Source: Hyphomicrobiales bacterium (GTDB taxonomy: Bacteria > Pseudomonadota > Alphaproteobacteria > Rhizobiales > Beijerinckiaceae). From it: a DNA stretch of 8,038 bases. The notes below the pieces were generated by a model. That model saw nothing but the letters and a program-made list of their open reading frames with translations. It ran no database searches and was not told the origin of the DNA. Positions 1 through 6,360 of the stretch are shown here, piece by piece. The position numbers and the translations under genes are program-made. The DNA lies in contig JAGWKJ010000102.1 in the NCBI GenBank assembly GCA_028865375.1, positions 1 to 8,038 on the forward strand. Direction: 5' to 3'. Each line of letters opens with the position of its first letter. The first letter of the stretch is position 1.

Positions 1-8
1 GCGGGCGC

Positions 9-911
9 GTGATCGTCGTCTTCGGTTCCGTCAACGTGGAGTTCGTCACCCGCGTGCCCGCGATCCCGCGCCCGGGCGAGACCATCCTGGGGCCATCCTA
101 TGCCGTCGCGCCGGGCGGCAAAGGCGCGAACCAGGCGTTGGCGGCGCGGCTCGCCGGCGAGGACGTCGCGCTCGTCGCCGCCGTCGGCGCCGACCCGTTC
201 GCCGAGGTCGCGCTCGCCGGCCTGGCGCGCGCGGGCGTCGACCTGTCGGCGGTGGCGCGGCTCGAAGCGCCCACCGGCGCCGCGTTCATCGCCGTCGACG
301 CGGCGGGCGAGAACGCCATCGTCGTGGCCGCCGGCGCCAATGCCTCGCTGCGCGCCGAAGCGCTGCTGGCCCGGGGGATCGCGCCGGGTGACTTGCTCGT
401 CCTGCAACGCGAAGTCGACGTGGGCGAGACCCGCAAGGCGGCGGCCTTCGCGCGTTCGCGCGGCGCCAGCGTCCTGCTCAACCTCGCCCCGGCGCGCGAC
501 TTCGTCGCCGCCGACCTCGCGCGAGGCGACATTCTCGTCGTCAACGAGCACGAGGCCGATTACGCGGCCCGCGCGCTCGGCCTTGCGCCGGGCGACCCGG
601 AGGCCTCCGCGCGCGCGCTCGCCAGGACGCATGGCGCGACCTGCGTCGTCACGCTGGGCGCGCAAGGCGCGCTCGCCGCGGGCGGCGCGGCGTTCGAGCG
701 CGCACGAGCGCCCAAGGTCGAGGTCGTCGACACGACGGGCGCGGGCGATTGTTTCGTCGGCGCGTTGGCCGCCGAGGTCGCGCGCGGCGCGCCGCTGGGC
801 GCCGCGCTGCGTTTCGCGGTCGCGGCCGGCGCCTTGGCCTGCACGGCGCCGGGCGCGCAATCGGGCCTGCCGAACCGGGCCGCCATCGAAGCGCTGACGG
901 CAGCCGGTTAG
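9..911 (+). CDS. rbsK: Ribokinase-like PfkB-family sugar kinase
   Basis: Cytoplasmic kinase of the PfkB/ribokinase family, expected to phosphorylate a pentose (most likely ribose) at O5 using ATP. The 300-residue product resembles E. coli ribokinase along its length. It has the N-terminal glycine-rich signature GGKGANQ at 36-42, the sugar-contact Glu in LQREV (E135), NEHEAD at 179-184, and the C-terminal signature DTTGAGD at 241-247 with catalytic base D247. APGAQSGLP near 280-288 matches the segment that forms the monovalent-cation and nucleotide site. The GTG at 9 places MIVVFGSVN level with the ribokinase N-terminus, but the frame stays open to the window edge, so a slightly earlier start is possible. 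Oddities are Glu at position 11 where ribokinases and deoxyribokinase carry Asp against the sugar hydroxyls, and NLAPA instead of NPAPA at 158-162. The gene converges on the nucleoside operon and overlaps deoA tail to tail. Family is certain; the exact sugar (ribose, deoxyribose or another) is not. Confidence 0.88.
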   Translation: MIVVFGSVNVEFVTRVPAIPRPGETILGPSYAVAPGGKGANQALAARLAGEDVALVAAVGADPFAEVALAGLARAGVDLSAVARLEAPTGAAFIAVDAAGENAIVVAAGANASLRAEALLARGIAPGDLLVLQREVDVGETRKAAAFARSRGASVLLNLAPARDFVAADLARGDILVVNEHEADYAARALGLAPGDPEASARALARTHGATCVVTLGAQGALAAGGAAFERARAPKVEVVDTTGAGDCFVGALAAEVARGAPLGAALRFAVAAGALACTAPGAQSGLPNRAAIEALTAAG

Positions 912-2224
912 ATGCGCTCCAACACCGGCCCCGGCGCCTGCGCTGGCGGCGCGTCGGCGATCGCATAGGCCAAGGCGAGCGCGCGTGCGGCGGCGTCCGC
1001 CGCGTCCTTCGTCCGCGCGTGGATGCGCGCCAGCGGCGCGCCCGGTCCCACGCGCGCGCCGGGCGGCGCGAGGTCGGCGAGGCCGACCGCCGGGTCGATC
1101 GCATCCTGCGCGCGCCGGCGCCCGCCGCCGAGCTCGACCACGGCCAAGCCCACCGCGCGCACGTCGATGGCGCCGACGAAGCCTGCGCGTGCGGGCGGCG
1201 CGTCGATCACCAGCGGCGCGGCGGCGAGATGCGCTTCGGGCCGTTCCAGCAGGTCCGTCGGGCCGCCGAGCGCGGCGACCATGCGCGCGAAGCGAGCCGC
1301 CGCCGCGCCGCCCTCGATCGCGCGCGCGAGCTTCGCCCGCGCCTCGTCGGCGTCGCGCGCGAGGCCGACCTGCAACAGCGATTCCGCGCCGAGCGCGACC
1401 GTGACTTCGTGCAGGCGCGGATCGCGCCGCGCGCCCGTGAGATAGGCGACCGCTTCGCGCACCTCGATCGCGTTGCCCGCGCAGGGCGCGAGCGGCCGGT
1501 CCATGTCGGTGACGAGCGCGCGCGTCGGCAGGCCGGCCCCGGCGGCGGCCTCCACCAGCGCGCGGGCGAGCGCGCGCGCGTCTTCGCGCTTGGCCATGAA
1601 GGCGCCCGAACCGGTCTTCACGTCCATCACCAGCGCGTCGAGCCCGGCGGCGATCTTCTTCGACAGGATGGACGCGACGATCAGCGGGATCGATTCCACC
1701 GTCGCCGTCACGTCGCGGATCGCATAGAGGCGCCGGTCCGCCGGCGCGAGGTCGTCGGTCTGGCCGACGATGGCGCAGCCCGCTCCGCGAACGACTTCGC
1801 GCAGCCGTGCGAGGTCGGGCCGCGCCACGTAACCGGGAATCGAATCGAGCTTGTCGAGCGTGCCGCCGGTGTGGCCGAGCCCGCGGCCCGAGATCATCGG
1901 CACGAAGGCGCCGCAGGCGGCCAGCGCCGGGGCGAGCATCAGCGACACCGTGTCGCCGACGCCGCCGGTCGAATGCTTGTCGACGATCGGGCCGCCGAGC
2001 CGCTCGCGCTTCCAGTCGATCGTCTCGCCCGAGCGCGCCATCGCGCGCGTCAGCGCGGCGATCTCGCCCGCGTCCATGCCGCGGAAGAACACCGCCATCG
2101 CGAAGGCGGCCGCCTGTCCCTCGCCGACCGCGCCCGACGTCAGCCCGGCGACGAAGTCCTCGATCTCGCCCGGCGCCAGCGCGCGGCCGTCGCGCTTGGC
2201 GCGGATCGTCTCTTGGGGGAGCAT
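908..2224 (-). CDS. deoA: Thymidine phosphorylase
   Basis: Phosphorolysis of thymidine and deoxyuridine to the free base and 2-deoxyribose-1-phosphate, in the cytoplasm. The 438-residue product aligns with E. coli DeoA (440 residues) from end to end. It has the N-terminal helical segment, the phosphate-site motif KHSTGGVGD at 83-91, the glycine-rich ISGRGLGHTGGTLDKL segment, substrate residues R170, S185 and K189 (matching E. coli R171, S186, K190), DALVMDVKTGSGAFM at 196-210, and the C-terminal GFVGAIDVRAVG and GGGRR region. I chose the ATG at 2224 rather than the in-frame TTG three bases earlier: the ATG shares one base with the deoC stop (TGATG) and lies six bases from a GAAAGG ribosome site, while the TTG would be only three bases away. 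It is the last gene of the minus-strand operon and receives deoxyuridine made by Cdd. Its TAA stop overlaps the kinase TAG stop on the other strand. Confidence 0.96.
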   Translation of the reverse strand: MLPQETIRAKRDGRALAPGEIEDFVAGLTSGAVGEGQAAAFAMAVFFRGMDAGEIAALTRAMARSGETIDWKRERLGGPIVDKHSTGGVGDTVSLMLAPALAACGAFVPMISGRGLGHTGGTLDKLDSIPGYVARPDLARLREVVRGAGCAIVGQTDDLAPADRRLYAIRDVTATVESIPLIVASILSKKIAAGLDALVMDVKTGSGAFMAKREDARALARALVEAAAGAGLPTRALVTDMDRPLAPCAGNAIEVREAVAYLTGARRDPRLHEVTVALGAESLLQVGLARDADEARAKLARAIEGGAAAARFARMVAALGGPTDLLERPEAHLAAAPLVIDAPPARAGFVGAIDVRAVGLAVVELGGGRRRAQDAIDPAVGLADLAPPGARVGPGAPLARIHARTKDAADAAARALALAYAIADAPPAQAPGPVLERI

Positions 2225-2994
2225 CAATAACCTTTCGCGGGCGCGGGCGCCGGCCCGCCGTCGAGCGCGGCCAGCAGGTGGTCGAGCAATCCGCTGGCGC
2301 CGATGCGGAACGTGGCGGCCAATACGTCGGCCCGGCCGAACGCTTCGTCGGCGAGCGCGAGATAGGTGGCGGCATCGGCGAGCGTCCGCACGCCGCCCGA
2401 CACTTTCACGCCGACGGGACGCGGCGCGGCCGTCGCCGCGGCGAACAGCAACCGCGCCGCCTCGGGCGTCGCGCCGGCCGAGATCTTGCCGGTCGAGGTC
2501 TTGAGCATGTGCGCGCCGTGCGCGACCGCCAGCGCGGCGGCCTCCACGATCGAGTCCGGGCGCGCGAGGCCGCCGGTCTCGAGGATGACCTTGAGCCGCG
2601 CGCGCGCCGGCAGAGCGTCGGCGACCGCGGCCACGACGTCGCCGGCCCGTGCGCGGTCGCCGGCGAGAAACGCGCGCCAGGGAAACACGAGGTCGATCTC
2701 GTCGGCGCCGTCGGCGATCGCGCGCGAGGCTTCGGCGCGCGCCTCGGCCGGGCGCGCGGCGCCGGCCGGGACATTGGCGACGATGGCGAGCTTCACGGAC
2801 GAGGGCCCGAGCGCGGCGCGCGCGGCGGCCGCGAAGCGCGGCCAGGTGCAGATCGCCGCCACCGCGCCGTGGCGAGTGAGCGCGCGCGCCGCCAGCGGCG
2901 CGACGGCGGCCGCCGCCATGTCGTCGGCGAGGTCGGTCAGGTCGAGGCAGGCGAGCGCGCGGCGCGCGATGTCGCTGGCTTGCGCACCGTTCAT
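2224..2994 (-). CDS. deoC: Deoxyribose-phosphate aldolase
   Basis: Class I aldolase that cleaves 2-deoxyribose-5-phosphate into acetaldehyde and glyceraldehyde-3-phosphate, the step that feeds deoxyribose carbon into glycolysis. The 256-residue length is typical. Visible landmarks are AICTWPRF with C49, DEIDLVFPWRAFLAGD with catalytic Asp D101, LKVILETGGL at 134-143, the Schiff-base lysine K165 in HMLKTSTGK, the second active-site lysine K197 in VGVKVSGGVRT, and the phosphate-binding RIGASGLL at 230-237. The ATG at 2994 overlaps the stop of the purine phosphorylase gene (ATGA) and follows a strong GAGGAGGG ribosome site. The frame runs open for 94 more codons upstream, but that part is antiphase to the phosphorylase gene and is a shadow. 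The C-terminal tail (DGGPAPAPAKGY) is Pro/Ala-rich and lies beyond the barrel. All catalytic residues are present, so it should be active. Confidence 0.96.
   Translation of the reverse strand: MNGAQASDIARRALACLDLTDLADDMAAAAVAPLAARALTRHGAVAAICTWPRFAAAARAALGPSSVKLAIVANVPAGAARPAEARAEASRAIADGADEIDLVFPWRAFLAGDRARAGDVVAAVADALPARARLKVILETGGLARPDSIVEAAALAVAHGAHMLKTSTGKISAGATPEAARLLFAAATAAPRPVGVKVSGGVRTLADAATYLALADEAFGRADVLAATFRIGASGLLDHLLAALDGGPAPAPAKGY
2231..2236 (-). promoter_or_regulatory. Ribosome binding site deciding the deoA start
   Basis: GAAAGG on the minus strand lies within the last codons of deoC. It is six bases from the ATG at 2224 and only three from the alternative TTG at 2227, which favours the ATG and a 438-residue DeoA. 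Confidence 0.6.
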
Positions 2995-3821
2995 GGCCGG
3001 CCCTCCTCGCGGCGCGAGAGATCGAGGTAGGCGCTCAGCAGGCGGCGCATCGAGGCGGCGCCCTCGGCGGCCACGATCTTCGTCTCGGCGTGGGTCGGCG
3101 CGCCGCCCGACACGCCCGAGGCGAAGTTCGTCACCATCGAGAGGGCGACGACGCGCAGGCCGATGCGCCGCGCCAGGATCGTCTCGGGCGCGGTCGACAT
3201 GCCCACGAGGTCCGCGCCCAGCACGCGCGCCGCGCGCACCTCCGCCTTGGTCTCGAACGAGGGGCCGGAGAACCACATATAGACCGCCTCGCGCGCCGGC
3301 ACGCCGCAGGCCTTCGAGGCGCGCGCCATGCGTTCGCGCAGCCGCGCGTCATAGGCGTCGTCCATCGGCACGAAGCGGTCGTCGCCGGCGGCGCCGATCA
3401 GCGGGTTTCGGCCCGAGAAGTTCACGTGGTCGGACAAGAGCGCGATCGAGCCCGGCCGCAGCGCGGGATCGCAACTGCCCGACGCGTTGGTGAGGATCGC
3501 CTCGCGCGCGCCCAGCGACTTGGCGAGGCCGAGCGGGACCGCCATCGCGGCGGCGTCCCCCGTCTCGTAATAATGCGCGCGGCCCTGCATGACCGCGACG
3601 CGCAGGCCCTCCGCGACGCCGACGACGAAGCGCCCCGCATGGCCCGACACGCCGGCGGCAGGAAAGCCCGGCAAGTCGGCATAGGGAACCGCAGTCGCGC
3701 CTTCCAGCCCGTCGGCGAAAGCCGACAGCCCGGTGCCCAGCACGATCAGGGCGTGGATCGGATCCGTCACGCCCTTGGCGGCAAGTGCGGCAAGCGCGCG
3801 GGAGATCGCGGCGTCGGTCAT
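2991..3821 (-). CDS. punA: Purine nucleoside phosphorylase, trimeric type
   Basis: Phosphorolysis of purine nucleosides and deoxynucleosides to the base and (deoxy)ribose-1-phosphate. The 276-residue protein resembles the trimeric, mammalian-like PNP class, not the hexameric E. coli DeoD type. Landmarks: GTGLS at 29-33 (phosphate loop), H61 and R81 of the phosphate site, H83 and Y85 in GRAHYYE, TNASG at 111-115, the base pocket F189-E190 in SGPSFET, GMST at 207-210 with M208, and N232 in SMVTNFASG. Glu and Asn at those two pocket positions are what inosine/guanosine-specific members carry (human E201 and N243), so 6-oxopurines are the likely substrates. The segment after TNASG reads GSCDP where mammalian enzymes have GGLNP. 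The ATG at 3821 overlaps the cdd stop (ATGA) and has AAAGG nine bases upstream. An open frame reaching 4124 is spurious because it runs through cdd. Databases may name such proteins punA, xapA or, loosely, deoD. Confidence 0.92.
   Translation of the reverse strand: MTDAAISRALAALAAKGVTDPIHALIVLGTGLSAFADGLEGATAVPYADLPGFPAAGVSGHAGRFVVGVAEGLRVAVMQGRAHYYETGDAAAMAVPLGLAKSLGAREAILTNASGSCDPALRPGSIALLSDHVNFSGRNPLIGAAGDDRFVPMDDAYDARLRERMARASKACGVPAREAVYMWFSGPSFETKAEVRAARVLGADLVGMSTAPETILARRIGLRVVALSMVTNFASGVSGGAPTHAETKIVAAEGAASMRRLLSAYLDLSRREEGRP
3001..3008 (-). promoter_or_regulatory. Strong ribosome binding site of deoC
   Basis: GAGGAGGG on the minus strand, six bases before the deoC ATG at 2994 and within the 3' end of the phosphorylase gene. 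It is the best Shine-Dalgarno match in the window and supports this start over the longer open frame. Confidence 0.7.
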
Positions 3822-4249
3822 GGTTTGCCGCCTTTCGGTGGATCGGCGTCGCGCAGGTTGTCCGGGCCGAAAGAATGGGGAAGCAGATCGGCCAGCGTGA
3901 AGGTCGCGCGCACGCCGCCGGAATCCGCGACGTGGATCTCCGTGTTCGGAGCGGCGAATTCGCGCAGTTTCTGGCGGCAGCCGCCGCACGGCGTCGCAAG
4001 GTCGCCCCCCGGCCCGAACACGACGACCTCCGCGATCTCCCGGTCGCCCGCCAGCGCCATCGCGGCGATCGCGCCGGCTTCCGCGCAGGTTCCCTGAGGA
4101 TAGGCCGCGTTCTCGACGTTGCACCCGGAATGGACGCGGCCGGAACGCGCGCGCAATGCGGCGCCGACCGGATAGCGGGAATAGGGCGCGTAAGCGCTCG
4201 CGGCGGCCTCGCGCGCGGCCTCGAACAATGCGTCGAGCTCGTCGTCCAC
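3818..4249 (-). CDS. cdd: Cytidine deaminase, small tetrameric type
   Basis: Zinc-dependent hydrolytic deamination of cytidine and deoxycytidine to uridine and deoxyuridine. At 143 residues it belongs to the short tetrameric class (about 130-140 residues) rather than the long E. coli dimer. The active site is intact: substrate-binding NVEN at 44-47, CAE at 55-57 (zinc ligand C55, proton shuttle E57), and PCGGC at 87-91 with zinc ligands C88 and C91. SAYAPYSRYPVGAAL at 18-32 is the usual N-terminal segment and LLPHSFGPDNL at 122-132 the usual C-terminal one, followed by about 11 extra residues (RDADPPKGGKP). It starts with GTG one base after the permease 2 stop, with AAGGAG seven bases upstream, inside the permease 3' end. 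Its stop overlaps the next ATG (ATGA). In this operon it converts deoxycytidine into a DeoA substrate. Confidence 0.95.
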   Translation of the reverse strand: MDDELDALFEAAREAAASAYAPYSRYPVGAALRARSGRVHSGCNVENAAYPQGTCAEAGAIAAMALAGDREIAEVVVFGPGGDLATPCGGCRQKLREFAAPNTEIHVADSGGVRATFTLADLLPHSFGPDNLRDADPPKGGKP

Positions 4250-4250
4250 C

Positions 4251-5222
4251 TCAGCGCTCCTTCACGTAGGCGCGGCCGCCGGCCTTGGGCGGCGTCGCCT
4301 TGCCGATGAAGCCCGCGAGCAGGACGATGGTGAGCAGGTAAGGCAGCGCCTGGAAGAACTGCACAGGAACGGCGCCCACGAAGGGCACGTCGGCGCCTTG
4401 CAGGTTGGTCGACAGCGCGTCGAGGAAGCCGAACAGCAGGCAGGTCGCCAAGGCGCGCATCGGCCGCCAGTTCGAGAACACCAGCGCGGCCAACGCGATG
4501 AAGCCCTTGCCCGCGCTCATGTGCGGCAGGAAGAACGCCGCTTGGCCGACCGAGAGATAGGCGCCGCCGAACCCGCACAGCGCGCCGCACACGATCAGCG
4601 CGCGATAGCGCAGGCCGCGCACCGAGACGCCTGCGGTGTCGACCGCCGCCGGATTGTCGCCGACCGCGCGCAGGCGCAGGCCGAAGCGCGTGCGCGTCAG
4701 CGCCCACCAGGTGAGCGGCGCGACGAGGAACGCGGCATAGACGAGGGGAGACTGGCCCGACAGCAGGAACTTGTATACGGGCCCGACGAACGGAACGCCG
4801 CTGAAGACGTCCGCGCCGGGCAGCACGACGTCGTGGAAACGCTCGGCGCCCGAGAGCGACGGCGTGCGGCCGCCCTGCGAGAATAGCGCGTTGCCGAGCA
4901 GCGCGGTGCCGCCGTCGGCCGCGATGTTGATCGCGGTGCCCGACACCACCTGGTCGGCGCGCTGGTCGATCGACGCATAGGCGTGGACGAGCGCGGCGAG
5001 GATCGAGGCGACGATTCCCGCCGCCAGGCCCGCCCAGGCGCTGCCGGTCGCGCCCGCCACCACCGCCGCCGCGAAGGCGGAGATCAGCAGCTTGCCTTCC
5101 AGCCCGATGTCGAACACGCCCGAGCGCTCCGCCCACAATCCGGCGAGGCAGGCGAAGATCAGCGGCGTCGACAGTCGCAGGGTCGAGGCGAGCAGGTAGA
5201 CGAGGTCGAGCCAGCTAGCCAT
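4251..5222 (-). CDS. Nucleoside ABC transporter permease 2 (BPD_transp_2 family)
   Basis: Inner-membrane permease of the branched-chain amino acid/ribose-type ABC family, of the kind paired with BMP binding proteins (related to B. subtilis NupQ). The 323-residue product is mostly hydrophobic, with about eight membrane segments, for example near 16-32, 45-75, 158-175, 207-232, 256-272 and 289-306. Family motifs are AERSGVFDIGLEGK at 31-44, QVVSGTAIN at 91-99, the cytoplasmic ATPase-contact loop GDNPAAVDTAGVSVRG at 188-203, and GKGFIALAALVFSNW at 238-252. These are hallmarks of the second permease in nucleoside and simple-sugar uptake systems. The ATG lies 8 bases inside the permease 1 gene, with a CGGAG site ten bases upstream, which suggests translational coupling and matched amounts of the two subunits. 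Direct linkage to cdd supports nucleosides rather than sugars as the cargo. The individual substrate cannot be read from the sequence. Confidence 0.93.
   Translation of the reverse strand: MASWLDLVYLLASTLRLSTPLIFACLAGLWAERSGVFDIGLEGKLLISAFAAAVVAGATGSAWAGLAAGIVASILAALVHAYASIDQRADQVVSGTAINIAADGGTALLGNALFSQGGRTPSLSGAERFHDVVLPGADVFSGVPFVGPVYKFLLSGQSPLVYAAFLVAPLTWWALTRTRFGLRLRAVGDNPAAVDTAGVSVRGLRYRALIVCGALCGFGGAYLSVGQAAFFLPHMSAGKGFIALAALVFSNWRPMRALATCLLFGFLDALSTNLQGADVPFVGAVPVQFFQALPYLLTIVLLAGFIGKATPPKAGGRAYVKER
4257..4262 (-). promoter_or_regulatory. Ribosome binding site of cdd
   Basis: AAGGAG on the minus strand, seven bases before the cdd GTG at 4249 and inside the last codons of permease 2. 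It supports the GTG as the true start despite the lack of a nearby ATG. Confidence 0.7.
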
Positions 5223-6360
5223 CGGCGCGCGTCTCCGCCGCGACGGATGTGGGCGCCGGCGGCTCGGCGCGGCCGAAGCCGGCGATGGCGGCGGCCAGCG
5301 GCCCGCGGAACGCGTTTTCCATCGCGCCGGCGAACAGCACCACCAGGCCCTGGATCAGCACCACCATGTCGCGGCTGATCGAGGGCATGTCGAAGGCGAG
5401 TTCCTCGCCGCCCTGGTAGAGCGTGCCGAACAGCAGCGCCGCGAGCGCGATGCCGGCGGGATGGCCGCGCCCCATCAGCGCCACCGCGATGCCAACGAAG
5501 CCGAAGCCGGCGGTGAAATCGAGGATCAGTCGGTGCTCCTGGCCGAGGATCGCGTTGACCGCGAGGCCCGACGCCAGCGCGCCCGAAATCGCCATCGCCT
5601 GCAACGTGATCGCGGTGGACGACACGCCGCCGTAGTGCGCGGCGGCGGGATTGGCGCCGAAGGCGCGCAGGCGGAAGCCGAGCCGCGAGCGCCACAGCAG
5701 CGCCCAGACGCCGACGCCCGCCAGCCCCGCCAGCAGGATCGACAGGTTGAGCGGCGTCTTTGGCGCGTCGGCGCCCAACCACGACGCAATGCGCCAGAAC
5801 TCCGGCATGTCGGAGCCCGGCGGCAGGCGCGACGTCTGCGCGTTCATCTGCCCCGGCTCGATGAACACGCGCACCAGCAGCCAGCCCATCAAGGCGGATG
5901 CGACGTAGTTCAGCATGATCGTGGTGATGACGACGTGGCTGCCGCGCTTGGCCTGCAACCACGCCGGCACCAGCGCGTAAGCGGCCGCGACCGCGGCCAT
6001 CGCGAGCACCGTGGCGGTCGCCAGCAAGGGCGCCGGCAGGAATCCGAGCGCATGGGCGACCGCCAAGGCGCCGAGCCCCGCGACATAGGCCTGGCCGTCG
6101 ACGCCGATGTTGAACAGCCCGGCATGGAACGCCACCGCCACCGCGAGGCCCGCGAACATGAAGCTCGTGGCGTAATAGAGCGTGTAGCCGAGCCCCTCCC
6201 ACGAGCCGAACGCGCCGACGAGCAGGATTCGCGTCGCCTCCAGCGGGTTCTGTCCGATGGCAAGCACGACGAGGCCCGCCACGACGAAGGCCGAGGCGAC
6301 GGTGACGGCGGGCAGCAGGGCCACGTCGGCCCAGCGCGGCAGGCGCGCGGCCACGCTCAC
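5215..6360 (-). CDS. Nucleoside ABC transporter permease 1 (BPD_transp_2 family)
   Basis: The larger of the two inner-membrane permeases, related to B. subtilis NupP. It has 381 residues: a cytoplasmic N-terminus of about ten residues, a first membrane segment near 12-36, and roughly eight further hydrophobic segments (about 62-80, 92-108, 112-133, 145-165, 206-223, 255-272, 285-312, 331-347). A long periplasmic stretch lies near 167-205. Motifs are FNIGVDGQAYVAG at 83-95, a site shared with YjfF/NupP-type permeases, and GANPAAAHYGGV at 235-246, the coupling loop facing the ATPase. The open frame extends another 125 codons upstream, but that part lies inside the ATPase gene. I chose the GTG at 6360 because it overlaps the ATPase stop (GTGA) and has CGGAG eight bases upstream. 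A second GTG two codons later is possible. The C-terminal tail (from about 363) is hydrophilic and Pro/Ala-rich. It should dimerise with permease 2. Confidence 0.92.
   Translation of the reverse strand: MSVAARLPRWADVALLPAVTVASAFVVAGLVVLAIGQNPLEATRILLVGAFGSWEGLGYTLYYATSFMFAGLAVAVAFHAGLFNIGVDGQAYVAGLGALAVAHALGFLPAPLLATATVLAMAAVAAAYALVPAWLQAKRGSHVVITTIMLNYVASALMGWLLVRVFIEPGQMNAQTSRLPPGSDMPEFWRIASWLGADAPKTPLNLSILLAGLAGVGVWALLWRSRLGFRLRAFGANPAAAHYGGVSSTAITLQAMAISGALASGLAVNAILGQEHRLILDFTAGFGFVGIAVALMGRGHPAGIALAALLFGTLYQGGEELAFDMPSISRDMVVLIQGLVVLFAGAMENAFRGPLAAAIAGFGRAEPPAPTSVAAETRADG

Noticed and set aside
298..469. Possibility that the ATPase second domain is inactivated by mutation (missing Walker A Lys, Walker B Glu and switch His). 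The positions here are residue numbers of the ATPase.
   Set aside because: Degenerate second domains with exactly this pattern are normal for the RbsA/NupO-type family; the frame is intact and the domain 2 signature SFSGGNQQK is good.
911..960. Possible intrinsic terminator after the kinase gene, from GC-rich complementary stretches.
   Set aside because: Only short imperfect pairings and no T-run; the sequence is explained by deoA codons.
749..2230. A 493-codon open frame on the plus strand opposite deoA.
   Set aside because: Arg-rich shadow of deoA with no motifs; it also overlaps the well-supported kinase gene in another frame.
2995..3276. Upstream extension of deoC by 94 codons.
   Set aside because: Lies inside the PNP gene, reads as Arg/Gly-rich nonsense, and the ATG at 2994 has a strong ribosome site and the right family length.
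3349..5136. A 595-codon minus-strand frame across permease 2, cdd and PNP.
   Set aside because: Same strand but a different frame from three genes with intact catalytic or transport motifs; it is a frame shadow.
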